A stretch of DNA of 64,000 nt, from the NCBI RefSeq assembly GCF_026239735.1, contig NZ_JAPIVT010000007.1:62001-126000 (forward strand). The letters run 5' to 3'. The notes under the pieces are model-generated. The model saw only the letters and a program-made list of their open reading frames with translations, did not search any database and was not told the DNA's origin. This DNA is from Pedobacter sp. MC2016-05 (GTDB taxonomy: Bacteria > Bacteroidota > Bacteroidia > Sphingobacteriales > Sphingobacteriaceae). This document shows positions 1 to 7,687 of this stretch, in pieces (position 1 is the stretch's first letter; the number at the start of each line of letters is the position of its first letter). Position numbers and translations under genes: made by a program.

Positions 1-2
1 AA

Positions 3-305
3 TTTCCGGAACATAATAGGTTTCAGTGCGAACAGGTAGATGTGTGGATGACACATATCGGCGGTTATCCCGGACGTTACTCTACCTTTGTTAAGCCAGA
101 GATATACACTAACCCGCCAAAATTATTTATTACCGGCCACTCACATATATTAAAAGTGATGTTAGATGGAAAGATCAAATGTTTGCATATTAACCCAGGT
201 GCAGCGGGAAAGCACGGTTGGCATAAAGTGAGAACATTGGTTCGTTTTTGCATAACTGACGAAAATATTCATACCTTAGAGGTTATAGAGTTATCAGGTA
301 GATAA
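3..305 (+). CDS. YfcE-family metallophosphoesterase, C-terminal part
   Basis: The frame is open to the left edge of the window, so only the C-terminal part of the gene is present. The visible part carries the late motifs of the YfcE/MJ0936 calcineurin-like phosphodiesterases: a [11 protein letters not shown] segment, then ITGHSH (metal-binding GHxH) and INPGAAG before the stop. Family members hydrolyse phosphodiesters with two bound metal ions and are cytosolic; this fragment has no membrane segment. A GTG at 42 is only an internal codon because the reading continues upstream with [11 protein letters not shown]. Fructose-1,6-bisphosphatase follows 19 bp downstream on the same strand, so the two may be co-transcribed. 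Substrate cannot be told from the sequence. Confidence 0.85.
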   Translation, partial: FPEHNRFQCEQVDVWMTHIGGYPGRYSTFVKPEIYTNPPKLFITGHSHILKVMLDGKIKCLHINPGAAGKHGWHKVRTLVRFCITDENIHTLEVIELSGR

Positions 306-324
306 TGTAAAATTTACACTAAGT

Positions 325-1404
325 ATGGTTTGCGGCGTGAAAACATTAGGACAATTTATTATAGAAAAACAAGCAGATTTCCCTTATGCCAAAGGTGAAC
401 TTTCGAGGTTATTAAGGGACATTGCGATTGCTGCAAAAATTGTAAATCGAGAGATTAACAAAGCTGGTTTGGTTGACATGATCGGTCACGTAGGAACAAC
501 AAACATTCAGGGCGAAAAGCAAAAAAAGCTTGATGTTTATGCTGATCAACAATTTATTGCTGCACTAACCAGTGGAGGTGAGTGTTGTATTATCGCCAGT
601 GAAGAAGAAGAGGAAATCATTCATATCGAATCTCCCGTTTCACAAAATGCAAAGTATATTGTTTGTATCGATCCAATGGACGGTTCGTCAAATACGGATG
701 TTAATGTTGCGGTAGGAACCGTTTTTTCTATTTATCGCAGGAAATCTTTAGAAGGAAGAGCTGGTATTGATGATGTTTTACAAAAGGGTACTGAGCAGGT
801 AGCAGCCGGATACATTATTTATGGATCATCTACTATGTTGGTTTACACCACGGGTAAGGGGGTTAATGGTTTTACATTAGATCCATCGATTGGAGAGTTT
901 TGTTTGTCACATCCGGATATGAAAATTCCGGAAACTGGTGTAACTTATTCCATTAATGAAGGAAATTATGTTCACTTTCCTGAAGGGGTAAAAAAATACA
1001 TTAAATATTGTCAGGTAGAAGATGAAGCTTCTGATCGTCCGTATACTTCAAGATATATTGGTTCTATGGTTGGAGACATCCACAGAAGTTTAATAAACGG
1101 AGGGATTTACATTTATCCAACAACAGCTCGTTCACCGGAAGGGAAGTTGCGCTTACTTTACGAATGTAACCCAATGGCCTTTATTATCGAGCAGGCTGGG
1201 GGAAAGGCGAGTACCGGTTTTGAGCGAATACTGGATATACAGCCTACAGAAGTGCACCAACGTGTGCCGGTATTTATCGGATCGGTAAAAATGGTAGAGA
1301 AAGCAGAGGAAATGATGTTAATTTATGCCGATAAAACTACAACTCCTCATACACAGGTGGAAGCCAAATTGGAGGATATGGGTGTTGTAGGTGGAATAGA
1401 TTAA
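325..1404 (+). CDS. fbp: Class I fructose-1,6-bisphosphatase
   Basis: Gluconeogenic enzyme converting fructose-1,6-bisphosphate to fructose-6-phosphate and phosphate in the cytosol. At 359 residues it is close to the usual class I length. The diagnostic metal-binding motif IDPMDGSSN sits at residues 115-123, preceded by an acidic SEEEEE stretch (residues 92-97) that matches the metal loop upstream of it. Arg/Lys-rich sugar-phosphate contacts follow in the [17 protein letters not shown] segment near residue 275. I kept the ATG at 325, 19 bp after the previous stop; a GTG at 337 is possible. Gluconeogenesis fits an organism living on diverse sugars and amino acids. Identity is secure; the exact start is less so. 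Confidence 0.96.
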   Translation: MVCGVKTLGQFIIEKQADFPYAKGELSRLLRDIAIAAKIVNREINKAGLVDMIGHVGTTNIQGEKQKKLDVYADQQFIAALTSGGECCIIASEEEEEIIHIESPVSQNAKYIVCIDPMDGSSNTDVNVAVGTVFSIYRRKSLEGRAGIDDVLQKGTEQVAAGYIIYGSSTMLVYTTGKGVNGFTLDPSIGEFCLSHPDMKIPETGVTYSINEGNYVHFPEGVKKYIKYCQVEDEASDRPYTSRYIGSMVGDIHRSLINGGIYIYPTTARSPEGKLRLLYECNPMAFIIEQAGGKASTGFERILDIQPTEVHQRVPVFIGSVKMVEKAEEMMLIYADKTTTPHTQVEAKLEDMGVVGGID

Positions 1405-1420
1405 TTTTTCCGTGTGCTGT

Positions 1421-1894
1421 TTAGAGAAGCGTTGCTTTCTTTCGTTCTGCTTCGAAAAAAGTATCAATGGCTAAGTTTTGTTTGTCTTGAGAAGCAAAAA
1501 CCGCTAATCTGTCACAGCGTTCATTTTCTGGATGATCGTTGTGGCCTTTTATCCAAATGAATTTTACTTTATGAAGTTTGTATAATTCGAGAAATCGAAT
1601 CCACAGATCTTTGTTTTTTTTGTCTTTGAAGTTTTTAGTTACCCAGCCAAAAACCCATTTTTTTTCCACTGCATCCACCACATATTTCGAATCGGAGTAA
1701 ACGGTCACTTCCTGGTTAAGGCTTTTTAACGCTTCTAAGCCCTTAATAACGGCAAGTAATTCCATGCGGTTATTTGTAGTCATGCGGTAACCACCACTTA
1801 ACTCCTTATAATGTTTGCCTGCCCGTAATATGGTGCCGTAACCCCCAGGTCCTGGGTTTCCACTTGCTGCTCCGTCTGTATAAATTTCGATCAT
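1421..1894 (-). CDS. rnhA: Ribonuclease HI
   Basis: Degrades the RNA strand of RNA-DNA hybrids (primers and R-loops) in the cytosol. Counting from the ATG at 1894 the protein has 157 residues, the normal size for bacterial RNase HI. The four catalytic acids are visible: D7 in YTDGAASGNPGPGG, E45 in NNRMELLAV, D68 in YSDSKYVVDAV and D128 in ENERCDRLA; the conserved His is in the KGHNDHPEN loop. The frame stays open 25 codons further upstream to 1969, but those residues do not resemble the family, so the internal ATG is preferred. It converges with fbp, the two stops being about 17 bp apart. Confidence 0.94.
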   Translation of the reverse strand: MIEIYTDGAASGNPGPGGYGTILRAGKHYKELSGGYRMTTNNRMELLAVIKGLEALKSLNQEVTVYSDSKYVVDAVEKKWVFGWVTKNFKDKKNKDLWIRFLELYKLHKVKFIWIKGHNDHPENERCDRLAVFASQDKQNLAIDTFFEAERKKATLL

Positions 1895-2022
1895 AAAGAC
1901 TGTAAAGTTATGTTTTTGGTTTTGAAAAGTGCTGTTTAGTTCAAGATTGAAAAAAATATTTCGTTTCAAATAATTGAATAATAACTAATTAAAAATTTGT
2001 TGTTAAATCTTTGAAAAAAATA

Positions 2023-2053
2023 TTTGCAAGGAATATTAAAAGTCGTACTTTTG
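2023..2053 (+). promoter_or_regulatory. Promoter of tRNA-His
   Basis: TTTG at 2023-2026 and TACTTTTG at 2046-2053 are 19 bp apart. This matches the Bacteroidota housekeeping consensus (TTTG, about 19-21 nt, TAnnTTTG). Transcription would begin near 2060, about ten bases before the tRNA. It serves here as the in-window reference for promoters that lack the upstream TTTG. Confidence 0.75.
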
Positions 2054-2058
2054 TGACA

Positions 2059-3666
2059 CTAAAAAACACGGTGGCTGTAGCTCAGTTGGTTAGAGTATTG
2101 GTTTGTGGTGCCGAGGGTCGTGGGTTCGAGCCCCATCAGCCACCCCCAGTGGGACGAGGTCTTTTCAGAAGATTTTCGTCCCATTTTTTTTGCTTCTAAC
2201 TCCTTGTTTTTCAAGTAGATATGTTCAGCGATTTCATTTAGCTGAGGTGTTCGATATCGGTCTCCATTGTATTCCATTTTTCCAGGAAAAAGACAACTAA
2301 TCAGGTATCTTTTGCCTTCAACACTCGAATTTTCGTAGAATAGATCCAAGTTCATCAGGTTATCGATTGCTTTCTCTGCAATAGGCCTGATATTAAGGAC
2401 TGCCTTATTCTTGCTGTTTATTTCGGTAAGCTTGGCTTCCAATATTGCTATTTTTTCATTGCATTCGATTTTGATTGCCCTAAAGTCTACAGCTTCTATC
2501 TCGTTGTCCAATAATAAATCCCTCGCCCTTTCCAGCCTCTTATTTAACTCTTGGATTTGCTTTATGTATAGTTTTCGTTCATCCAAAATAGAACCCACCT
2601 GATTCTGATAGGCGTCCTCTATCGTTTCTGCAAATATTTCATGATAGCCGTTTTTTGGCAGATAGCTCAGCAATTCTATAATAAATGATTCGTTTACCTG
2701 TTCCGAACGAAATCTTATTCCACAGGCAGAGGTGCAGTGATAATAGGTGAAGTGTCGTCTTTTTCCTTTCGAAGAGCTTCCGCTAAGCGAACGGTGGCAT
2801 TTAGGACATTTTAAAAATCCTCGCAATACCAATGATTCTGGCGTAGCTATTGGCTGGCCAAGTTCTTTTTTTCTGCCATCAAGGATCTCTTGTACATTAA
2901 AAAAAGTCGTTTCCGATATTATCGCTTCGTGCAATCCCTGGGCTAGGAATGCGTCTTCATTTTTGTACTTGGGCACAATGACCTTTCCACAATAAATAGG
3001 GTTCCTTATGATCGTATAAAAGTTATTTTTGCTGCATGTTAAACCTTTTTCTCTGGCAGAGTGTAAGATTTGTTCTCCAGAATATGTTCCTTCCGCCAAT
3101 TGTTCAAAAATCCATTTCATTATTGATGCTTCAGGCTGCTTTAGTGCTATATATTTTTTTCCGGTCTCAGTAGTCCTGTTAATATATCCAAGAGGGGCTT
3201 TCCCTGTCCATCTGCCTTCTTTTTTTGCCTGTCTTATTCCGGCTTTTGTATTCAGTCCACGGCGGTCATTCTCAATTTCCGGAGTTGTGAGATAAACAGC
3301 CAGCATCATCTTGTTCTCCGGGACATTCAAGTCCAATGGTTGTTCGATTGCCTGTGGTTCAACGCCCAATTTGTTGAGCATTGCAATAGTTTGGTAGGCA
3401 TCACTGGTATTTCGACTGAATCTGTCCCATTTTGTAAATAGCAAAAGGTCTGTTTTACCCTTATGTTTTTTCAAATGTATAACCAGTTTCTTCCATGCCG
3501 GGCGATTGAAAGTTTTCGCTGAAAAGTCCTCAATTACAATCTGTCTTACTTTTATGCCATTAAGCTCACAATATTTTTTTAGAACTTCTTCTTGGCTCCT
3601 TAAAGAATATCCTTTTTCAGCCTGTTCGTCTGTACTCACTCTAACATATAGATCAGCTATTTTCAT
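2059..3666 (-). CDS. Large serine recombinase (site-specific integrase)
   Basis: A 535-residue DNA recombinase of the resolvase/large serine family. The N-terminal resolvase domain (about 1-150) has the catalytic Ser at position 11 in YVRVSTDEQ and the KWDRFSRN motif. A recombinase domain follows (about 165-270: KAGIRQAKKEGRWTGKAPLGY). A zinc ribbon (CPKC and a later HC...C set, about 290-325) and a coiled-coil (about 365-425) complete the protein. It cuts and rejoins DNA to integrate or excise an element. The last 28 residues are encoded antisense to tRNA-His and the preceding ~14 antisense to its terminator, so the native C-terminus probably ended near ELEAKK or was exchanged on integration. 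Its start overlaps the upstream 80-residue ORF by 14 bp. Confidence 0.9.
   Translation of the reverse strand: MKIADLYVRVSTDEQAEKGYSLRSQEEVLKKYCELNGIKVRQIVIEDFSAKTFNRPAWKKLVIHLKKHKGKTDLLLFTKWDRFSRNTSDAYQTIAMLNKLGVEPQAIEQPLDLNVPENKMMLAVYLTTPEIENDRRGLNTKAGIRQAKKEGRWTGKAPLGYINRTTETGKKYIALKQPEASIMKWIFEQLAEGTYSGEQILHSAREKGLTCSKNNFYTIIRNPIYCGKVIVPKYKNEDAFLAQGLHEAIISETTFFNVQEILDGRKKELGQPIATPESLVLRGFLKCPKCHRSLSGSSSKGKRRHFTYYHCTSACGIRFRSEQVNESFIIELLSYLPKNGYHEIFAETIEDAYQNQVGSILDERKLYIKQIQELNKRLERARDLLLDNEIEAVDFRAIKIECNEKIAILEAKLTEINSKNKAVLNIRPIAEKAIDNLMNLDLFYENSSVEGKRYLISCLFPGKMEYNGDRYRTPQLNEIAEHIYLKNKELEAKKMGRKSSEKTSSHWGWLMGLEPTTLGTTNQYSNQLSYSHRVF
2070..2144 (+). tRNA. tRNA-His (GTG anticodon)
   Basis: A complete cloverleaf can be folded by eye. 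The acceptor stem GTGGCTG (2071-2077) pairs with CAGCCAC (2137-2143). The anticodon stem TTGGT/GCCGA encloses the loop TTGTGGT with anticodon GTG at 2105-2107. The T-arm is GTGGG-TTCGAGC-CCCAT. The extra G at 2070 opposite the discriminator C at 2144 is the G-1:C73 pair that defines histidine tRNA. No CCA is encoded. A serine-recombinase gene abuts the 3' end and its reading frame continues antisense across the whole tRNA, which suggests this tRNA is an integration site. Confidence 0.95.
2150..2191 (+). terminator. Rho-independent terminator after tRNA-His
   Basis: TGGGACGA (2150-2157) pairs with TCGTCCCA (2176-2183), with further pairing inside the loop (TCTT with AAGA), followed by eight T residues (2184-2191). 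It ends the tRNA-His transcript. On the opposite strand the same bases encode about 14 near-C-terminal residues of the recombinase. Confidence 0.8.
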
Positions 3667-3895
3667 GGTTTTTTGCTTTTTTTTCGTGTCTTACAAGGCG
3701 CTTTCGATTAGCGGTAATGTATCGCTCGGGTGGATTTTTGAGCGTTTCGGTCATTGACAAGTTACTCAATTTATATACAAGATCCAGCACTTTTTCAGCT
3801 ATTTCTACACTAACTACTGTACCATGACTGCTAAGTATTTTAACAAGCCTTTCGGGCTTCATTGATCTTTTTTCTAGGAATTTATAATAGTCCAT
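3653..3895 (-). CDS. Small protein co-transcribed with the recombinase
   Basis: An 80-residue protein I do not recognise. It is charged and probably helical, with a lysine/arginine-rich C-terminus (RKRLVRHEKKAKNHE) that could contact DNA. Its end overlaps the recombinase start by 14 bp, which indicates translational coupling. A purine-rich AAAGGCAAG precedes the ATG at 3895. Small partners of large serine recombinases sometimes act as recombination directionality factors or regulators; that role is only a guess from context. No transmembrane segment or signal peptide is visible. Confidence 0.6.
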   Translation of the reverse strand: MDYYKFLEKRSMKPERLVKILSSHGTVVSVEIAEKVLDLVYKLSNLSMTETLKNPPERYITANRKRLVRHEKKAKNHENS

Positions 3896-3907
3896 ATTCT
3901 TGCCTTT

Positions 3908-4048
3908 TTACAAGAGTCCTGGATTTATCTGGAATAGATTGGTAATCTTCAACAGGATAACCACAGTTTTTTCGCCAGTTGAATTCTGCTCTGATGTCAA
4001 TATCTGTATAAGTTTCATGCTGTCATTGAGTCGCAATGGCATTTTCAT
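3908..4048 (-). CDS. Candidate 46-residue leader gene of the recombinase operon
   Basis: An ORF of 46 codons starting MKMPLRLNDSMKLIQILTSE and stopping 12 bp before the 80-residue gene. It lies about 15 nt downstream of the predicted transcription start of a TAnnTTTG promoter on the minus strand. Position and spacing fit the first gene of a three-gene operon. I do not recognise the product; the second half is hydrophobic (VVILLKITNLF) but too short to call a membrane segment with confidence. It could also be untranslated leader. Confidence 0.45.
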   Translation of the reverse strand: MKMPLRLNDSMKLIQILTSEQNSTGEKTVVILLKITNLFQINPGLL

Positions 4049-4069
4049 AGCCTTAAGTTTTTTCTAATG

Positions 4070-4077
4070 CAAAGCTA
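4070..4077 (-). promoter_or_regulatory. Putative -7 element of the recombinase operon
   Basis: Read on the minus strand, TAGCTTTG matches the Bacteroidota TAnnTTTG element. A TTG lies 22 nt upstream, inside the arm of the adjacent dyad. The start of transcription would fall near 4063, about 15 nt before the 46-residue ORF. The TTG spacing is slightly longer than consensus. Confidence 0.45.
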
Positions 4078-4093
4078 TAGCAGACCTTTTTCA

Positions 4094-4137
4094 ATCAGTC
4101 AAGGGTATATAAACGGCTAACGCCGCCCTTGACTGAT
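4094..4137. repeat. 44-bp nested inverted repeat over the recombinase promoter
   Basis: ATCAGTCAAGGG (4094-4105) and CCCTTGACTGAT (4126-4137) are perfect 12-bp inverted arms. Inside the 20-nt spacer, CGGC (4114-4117) pairs with GCCG (4122-4125). The proximal arm covers the -33 region of the putative recombinase promoter, which fits an operator or a recombinase-binding (att-like) dyad. No T tract follows, so it is not a simple terminator. Confidence 0.7.
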
Positions 4138-4192
4138 AGATAGTCTGCTGAATAGCCTGGCATTAAAAACTTAATTTTACAAACAGGGTGAT

Positions 4193-4345
4193 ATGGATTG
4201 GAAAGAAATAGCTTTGGATATGAACTTAAATGGAATGTCCCTTGAACAATGGGACAGGAGCCCGAGGCCAGGGTTACACTATAAAGGTGATACCGCAGAA
4301 GATGCTCAATTTTCAAATTTTTCGCTGATATATGGACTAAAATAA
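4193..4345 (+). CDS. Candidate 50-residue ORF, unrecognised
   Basis: ATG at 4193 opens a 50-codon frame beginning MDWKEIALDMNLNGMSLEQW and ending SLIYGLK before TAA at 4343-4345. The residue mix looks plausible for a protein but there is no recognisable motif. It sits alone between the recombinase operon and the mannan locus. It may be a remnant of the mobile element or chance. Confidence 0.2.
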   Translation: MDWKEIALDMNLNGMSLEQWDRSPRPGLHYKGDTAEDAQFSNFSLIYGLK

Positions 4346-4500
4346 GTTTCAGAATTTTACCAAAAGTTTTACAAGTGTTTGGGAATTTCGATGAAATGTA
4401 TTATTGAGGAAAAGGGTAAAATAAAATTCAAATATCTAAAATTGCTAAGCTGGAAGACTTCATTGTAAGTAAGCCTATCGTAACGTACTCGCTCATCAAT

Positions 4501-4561
4501 TATTAATACTATCAAATGTTAAAATAGTATTAATAGGATAATTCAATAAGGGTTAGTTTTG
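4501..4561 (+). promoter_or_regulatory. Mannan-locus promoter 1 with operator box and dyad
   Basis: The box ATGTTAAAATAGTATTAA (4516-4533) lies 20 nt before TAGTTTTG (4554-4561), a TAnnTTTG element; the SusC ATG is at 4615. The box overlaps a perfect 12-bp dyad, TATTAATACTAT (4501-4512) and ATAGTATTAATA (4524-4535). There is no TTTG at the -33 position; TATTAA sits there instead. This suggests a promoter that needs an activator. Boxes with the same spacing precede the epimerase and GH30 genes. Confidence 0.65.
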
Positions 4562-4614
4562 ATTTATCAATTACTAATTAATTGGACAAATATTTATTAA
4601 CCAAATTAAACTTT

Positions 4615-7600
4615 ATGAGTAGAATTTTTTACATCGCATTAACTTGCTTTCTCTTTGTGTTAATAAGCGCTGATACAGTGTCTGCGCAACAAAGAACAAT
4701 AAGAGGAAATGTAGTAGACGAAATTGCCAAGCCCTTGCCTGGCGTTATAATTTCTGTCAAAGGAGAAAACATACAAACCTCTTCTGATAATAATGGAAAT
4801 TATACGATAACACTTTCTGGAAAAAGTAATATACTAGTTTTTAAAATGGTGGGCATGATAACCAAAGAAATTGCGGTTCTACCCACTGAAAACACTATTA
4901 GAACTAGCCTGCTACCGGATCTTAAAAATCTGGAGGAAGTTGTCGTTGTAGGTTATGGCACGGTTAGAAAGAGTGACCTCACAGGTTCTGTTTCGACTTT
5001 AAAAGGAAGTGATCTAAATCGCACGCCTTCGGCTTCAGTAGATCAACTTTTGCAGGGTAAAATACCTGGGGTGCAAGTTATATCCGGTTCAGGTCGACCA
5101 GGTGCAGGAGCCACTATACGTATTCGGGGAACAAGCTCACTAAACGGCTCAAATAGTCCTTTGATGGTTGTAGATGGTTTTCCTTGGGGTGATGCGGGTA
5201 ATTTGAAGCAAATAAATCCTGATGATATTGAATCGATTGAGGTGTTGAAAGATGCTTCATCTGCAGCTATATATGGCTCGCGAGGTGCAAATGGTGTCAT
5301 CCTGATTACAACAAAAAAAGGTAAGCTCGGGCAGTCTAACATTTCATTAAGTACACTTAATACGGTATCTGCTATGTCTGCCAAGCCTGACCTTTGGAGA
5401 GATGCTATTGATGAGGCAACTTTTGCTAATGAAGCAGCTTTAACAGGAGGTACCCCAGCAAACCAACTGCCATATCTTGGTGAGATACGTGGAGGAGTAT
5501 ATTTTCCTTCCATAGCAGAATTACGAGGCCTTGACCCTTCAAAGCCAAAGTGGCCACACAATACCGATTGGGTTGATTTGGTGTATCGTAAACCATTCTC
5601 TCAAAGTTATACACTCACTGCAGATGGTGGTAGTGAAAAGACTAAATATGCGATTTCAGGAAACTATTATAAGGAAGAAGGTTTGGTCATTAAAAATTTT
5701 TATGATCGCTTCGCTACTAGGTTAGACTTAGACCAAAAACTTACCGATGCAATTAATGTGGGTACTAACGTAATTCTTACCTATACGAAGAACAACGGTG
5801 TACAGGTTAATGCAGATCGCACAAGGGTTTTTCCAGTTTATGATGATAAGGGAAATTATTTCAGAACAAGTCCCACAGATTTTGGACACCCATTGGCAAA
5901 TGCCAATGAGGTATTGAACACTAGTAAGACAATTGATGTACTGGGAACAGTTTATGCCAACGCCAAAATAACCAAATGGTTACAGTTCAGAACGCAACTA
6001 AGCTCAAAATATGGTAATTCAATAGGAGATGTATATGAGCCGTCAATTGTAACTTTTAGAGGATTTGAAAGCAATGGCTATGGTGCAATTAATAATTTCA
6101 ACACCACTGAATTGCTGACTGAAAATTATCTGACCGCAAATAAAACCTTCGGGAAAGACCACAGCATTAACTTTGTCGCGGGTTACTCTTTCCAAAAATT
6201 TAATACAAGAACGAGTGACTTGATAGGAAATGGTTTTGTAAACGATAACATTCAAAACGAAAACTTAAGCACAGCAGCAAACAGGATTATTGCTAATGGA
6301 CTCTCAAGATCAGAACTTGCATCATGGTTTGGAAGAGCTAATTATGTATTCAAAGATCGATATCTTTTCACTTTAACAGCAAGAGCTGATGGTTCAAGTA
6401 AATTCGGTTCCAATAACAAGTGGGGATATTTTCCATCTGGTGCAGTGGCATGGAAAGCCAACGAAGAAGAATTCATCAAATCACTTAATGTTTTCTCAGA
6501 ACTTAAATTCAGAGTGAGCTATGGGCTTACGGGAAATCAGGGTATTAGCCCGTATCAAACATTGGACAGGTTTGGAACGGCAAGATACTTTACAGGTGAT
6601 GGTTTTCAGACAGGGTTTGGTCCAGGTTTATCAGGTGCAAACAATGAACAGGGTTTAACAATTGTCGGAGGTCTAGGGAATAACAGCTTAAAATGGGAAA
6701 CTACAACCTCATTAGACTTAGGTGTGGATATTGGCTTTATGGATCAAAGGTTTAGATTGACTATTGATTATTATAACAAAAATACCGATGATCTTCTAAG
6801 GTTGAGAACTATTGCTCCTTCATCAGGCTTTGATGAACAATGGATCAACGATGGTGAGATTAACAACAAAGGTATTGAGATTGGGCTTAATGCGGATATC
6901 ATTAGAAAGAGTGAATTTTCTTGGAATGTTGGAGTTAACTTCACGCGCAATCGGAATAAGGTGATTAGCATGGGGGAAAAAAATAGGGTTGATGTGGGAA
7001 CTCTCTATGAGTTGGTTAGACAAAGAATTCTAACCTACACGGTAGGTCAGCCGATGTTTGCTTATTATGGTTATAAATCTAATGGGATAATACAAACAGT
7101 TCAGGAGGGTATTGCTGCTGGCTTAACCGGAGCTGCTGCGCAACCAGGTGAAATAAAATATCTTGATATATCTGGACCAAATGGAACTCCTGATGGAGTT
7201 ATTGATGGCAATGATAGAACCATTATCGGAAATCCAACCCCGGACTTTTTATATAGTTTTAATACAAACTTAAAATACAAAAGATTTGACCTTTCTGCTC
7301 AGTTTTACGGGATTTACGGTAATGATGTATTTGATTTTAGAAAGCTGACACCAAGCAGGCAGATCATGCGTTGGACACCGGATAATCCTAGTAATGAGAT
7401 TCCAAGAGCAAATAATACAAGAGGTTTCCTAGCTTCTGATTTCTTCATCACGGATGGCTCTTTCTTGCGTATTCAAAACGTCACCCTGGGATATAATTTT
7501 AAGGCTAACCCTGTAAAGGGGATAAAAAGTTTAAGGGTATTCTTTTCTGGTAATAATCTTTACACCTTCACCAAGTTTAATCCAGGCTTTGATGCGGAAC

Positions 7601-7677
7601 TTGGAGAAAATGGTGTTAATGAGGGTGCGTATCCAAGACCAAGAGCAATTTCACTAGGGTTAAATATTGGCTTTTAA
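4615..7677 (+). CDS. SusC/RagA TonB-linked outer membrane protein (mannan locus)
   Basis: Outer membrane importer expected to form a TonB-driven pore with the SusD protein encoded next, here for mannooligosaccharides. Counting from ATG 4615 it has 1020 residues. A signal peptide (MSRIFYIALTCFLFVLI..VSAQQ) is followed by a carboxypeptidase-regulatory-like domain (about 15-95) and a plug with VVVGYGT, LLQGKIPGVQV and IEVLKDASSAAIYGSRGANGV (about 100-230). A long beta-barrel ends in an aromatic-rich C-terminus. The frame could extend to a TTG at 4582, but the added residues spoil the signal peptide. It is the first gene after the box-containing promoter. Substrate is inferred from the downstream GH26/GH130 genes. 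Confidence 0.95.
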   Translation: MSRIFYIALTCFLFVLISADTVSAQQRTIRGNVVDEIAKPLPGVIISVKGENIQTSSDNNGNYTITLSGKSNILVFKMVGMITKEIAVLPTENTIRTSLLPDLKNLEEVVVVGYGTVRKSDLTGSVSTLKGSDLNRTPSASVDQLLQGKIPGVQVISGSGRPGAGATIRIRGTSSLNGSNSPLMVVDGFPWGDAGNLKQINPDDIESIEVLKDASSAAIYGSRGANGVILITTKKGKLGQSNISLSTLNTVSAMSAKPDLWRDAIDEATFANEAALTGGTPANQLPYLGEIRGGVYFPSIAELRGLDPSKPKWPHNTDWVDLVYRKPFSQSYTLTADGGSEKTKYAISGNYYKEEGLVIKNFYDRFATRLDLDQKLTDAINVGTNVILTYTKNNGVQVNADRTRVFPVYDDKGNYFRTSPTDFGHPLANANEVLNTSKTIDVLGTVYANAKITKWLQFRTQLSSKYGNSIGDVYEPSIVTFRGFESNGYGAINNFNTTELLTENYLTANKTFGKDHSINFVAGYSFQKFNTRTSDLIGNGFVNDNIQNENLSTAANRIIANGLSRSELASWFGRANYVFKDRYLFTLTARADGSSKFGSNNKWGYFPSGAVAWKANEEEFIKSLNVFSELKFRVSYGLTGNQGISPYQTLDRFGTARYFTGDGFQTGFGPGLSGANNEQGLTIVGGLGNNSLKWETTTSLDLGVDIGFMDQRFRLTIDYYNKNTDDLLRLRTIAPSSGFDEQWINDGEINNKGIEIGLNADIIRKSEFSWNVGVNFTRNRNKVISMGEKNRVDVGTLYELVRQRILTYTVGQPMFAYYGYKSNGIIQTVQEGIAAGLTGAAAQPGEIKYLDISGPNGTPDGVIDGNDRTIIGNPTPDFLYSFNTNLKYKRFDLSAQFYGIYGNDVFDFRKLTPSRQIMRWTPDNPSNEIPRANNTRGFLASDFFITDGSFLRIQNVTLGYNFKANPVKGIKSLRVFFSGNNLYTFTKFNPGFDAELGENGVNEGAYPRPRAISLGLNIGF

Positions 7678-7687
7678 TTTTATAATC

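Larger units (their letters stand above)
2145..4138. mobile_element. Serine-recombinase cassette at the tRNA-His 3' end
   Basis: The segment holds a minus-strand operon of two small ORFs and a large serine recombinase, led by a dyad-covered promoter. It begins exactly where tRNA-His ends, which is typical of tRNA-targeting integrative elements. I found no second copy of the tRNA 3' end (searching for the T-arm/acceptor sequence) elsewhere in the window. The distal attachment site is therefore either beyond the window or lost, and the real extent of the element is unknown. It may include the neighbouring mannan locus, up to the broken-gene junction near 26340. Confidence 0.45.

Noticed and set aside
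2011..2199. Plus-strand 62-codon frame across the tRNA-His gene
   Set aside because: It translates the tRNA and its terminator; the cloverleaf and promoter explain the DNA.
4095..4316. Minus-strand 73-codon frame between the recombinase operon and mannan locus
   Set aside because: It crosses the inverted repeat, has no motif or ribosome site and lies opposite another weak frame.
4582..4614. Earlier TTG start for the mannan SusC
   Set aside because: It would add 11 residues in front of a good signal peptide; the ATG at 4615 is better.
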